Assembly: GCA_028288945.1 (NCBI GenBank)
Contig: JAQGHH010000054.1
Span: 1 to 14,880 of the forward strand
Direction: 5' to 3'
Source: Phycisphaerales bacterium
GTDB taxonomy: Bacteria; Planctomycetota; Phycisphaerae; Tepidisphaerales; Tepidisphaeraceae
DNA: 14,880 nucleotides
Part shown: piece after piece, positions 14,264 to 14,880 of the stretch
Layout: each line of letters opens with the position of its first letter
Numbering within the stretch: position 1 is the first letter of the stretch
Notes under the pieces: model-generated
Seen by the model: the letters and a program-made list of their open reading frames with translations, nothing else
Told to the model about the DNA's origin: nothing
The model's database searches: none
Made by a program: the position numbers and the translations under genes

Positions 14264-14880
14264 CTAGGTTCGCGCGGTCAATTTGTCGCGCGCCGCAAGT
14301 GCGAGCCGTGCCGCTTCCCCAGGTGTTTGGGCCAGCGCGGTGAGATGCCCCATTTTTCTTCCACGCCGCGCTTCGGCTTTGCCATAGAGATGGAGCTTTA
14401 CATCCGGGAGGGCGGACGCGGCGGCCCAGTCGGGTTCGCCGCCTTTCCACAAATCGCCCAGCAGGTTCGCCATGGCGGCGGGGCGTAGCTGCTCGGTTGA
14501 TCCCAATGGCAGGCCGCAGACGGCGCGGAGTTGTTGCTCGAACTGGCTGGTGACGTGGGAATCGATGGTCAGATGCCCGGAATTGTGCGGGCGGGGGGCG
14601 AGTTCGTTGACGAGGAGTTCGCCGCGTCGGGTGACGAAGAACTCGACGCACAGGACGCCGACGACGCCCAGCTTTTCGAGGATGCCGCGGGTGATTTCTA
14701 TTGCTTGCGTCGCAATTTTAGCAGGCACATCGGCGGGGCTTACGCTCAGGTCAAGGATGTGGTCGCGGTGAGTGTTGTCGATCACGCCCCAATGGGCGAA
14801 GCTGCCGTCGATCCCCCGGGCGGCCACGACCGACACCTCGCGTTCGAAATCGACGAACGCCTCGTAGATGCGCTCGACGC
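14264..14880 (-). CDS. purK: 5-(carboxyamino)imidazole ribonucleotide synthase (PurK), C-terminal part
   Basis: The frame is open through the right edge of the window (about 204 codons visible); the GTG at 14836 is an internal valine because upstream codons read V-E-R-I-Y-E-A-F-V-D-F-E-R-E, continuous with S-V-V-A-A-R-G. PurK is an ATP-grasp enzyme that converts AIR, ATP and bicarbonate to N5-CAIR in purine synthesis. Diagnostic segments are EREVSVVAARG, VGVLCVEFFV, LLVNELAPRPHNSGH, TSQFEQQLRAV, NLLGDLW, HLYGKAEARRGRKMGHLT. The N-terminal part, and possibly purE, lie beyond the window. Cytoplasmic. It converges on the M28 gene, with the two stops touching. Confidence 0.95.
   Translation of the reverse strand, partial: VERIYEAFVDFEREVSVVAARGIDGSFAHWGVIDNTHRDHILDLSVSPADVPAKIATQAIEITRGILEKLGVVGVLCVEFFVTRRGELLVNELAPRPHNSGHLTIDSHVTSQFEQQLRAVCGLPLGSTEQLRPAAMANLLGDLWKGGEPDWAAASALPDVKLHLYGKAEARRGRKMGHLTALAQTPGEAARLALAARDKLTART

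Overview
The window is G+C-rich throughout, uses Shine-Dalgarno (SD) sequences, and encodes mostly exported proteins. A very large secreted protein joining a squalene-cyclase-like toroid to a von Willebrand A (VWA) domain, next to large transglutaminase-like secreted proteins, suggests a planctomycete, perhaps class Phycisphaerae. That assignment is inference from protein style; there is no rRNA or other marker here. No tRNA, rRNA, CRISPR array, insertion sequence or attachment site was seen. No gene-free stretch reaches 300 bases; the longest is the ~211-base divergent intergenic region at 12982-13192.

Layout. 1-749 (+) is the 3' part of a SIS-like (sugar isomerase-like) protein whose start lies before the window. 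787-11525 (-) holds four genes read right to left: a CsgG-like lipoprotein with a C-terminal zinc ribbon (11525-10572), then, beyond a strong GC hairpin, two tandem paralogous transglutaminase-like secreted proteins (10433-7893 and 7803-5401), then a 1517-residue multidomain secreted protein (5340-787). The last three are closely spaced (about 60-90 bases apart) and probably cotranscribed. 11656-12981 (-) is a secreted clan-A-type glycoside hydrolase. 13193-14263 (+) is an M28-type zinc peptidase lipoprotein, divergent from the hydrolase. 14264 to the window end (-) is the C-terminal part of PurK, convergent with the peptidase with no base between the two stop codons.

How the genes may work together. 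The four-gene block looks like an uncharacterised cell-envelope module. All four products carry an export signal. Two (CsgG-like and the giant protein) end in nearly identical double-CxxC zinc ribbons. The two transglutaminase-like proteins have Ser where the catalytic Cys should be and end in a related tail: a GEGxAMxE motif resembling Flp/TadE-type prepilin sites, followed by a Gly/Ala-rich hydrophobic, cysteine-containing segment. The giant protein combines a degenerate 5'-nucleotidase-like phosphoesterase domain, beta-sandwich repeats, the toroid, a VWA domain with an intact MIDAS metal site, and the zinc ribbon. Three of the four signal peptides share a Met-Ala-Trp core. Enzymatic activity is doubtful for at least three of the proteins, so a structural, adhesive or assembly role is the better guess. 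The flanking genes (SIS-like, glycoside hydrolase, M28 peptidase, PurK) look like ordinary metabolic or scavenging genes.
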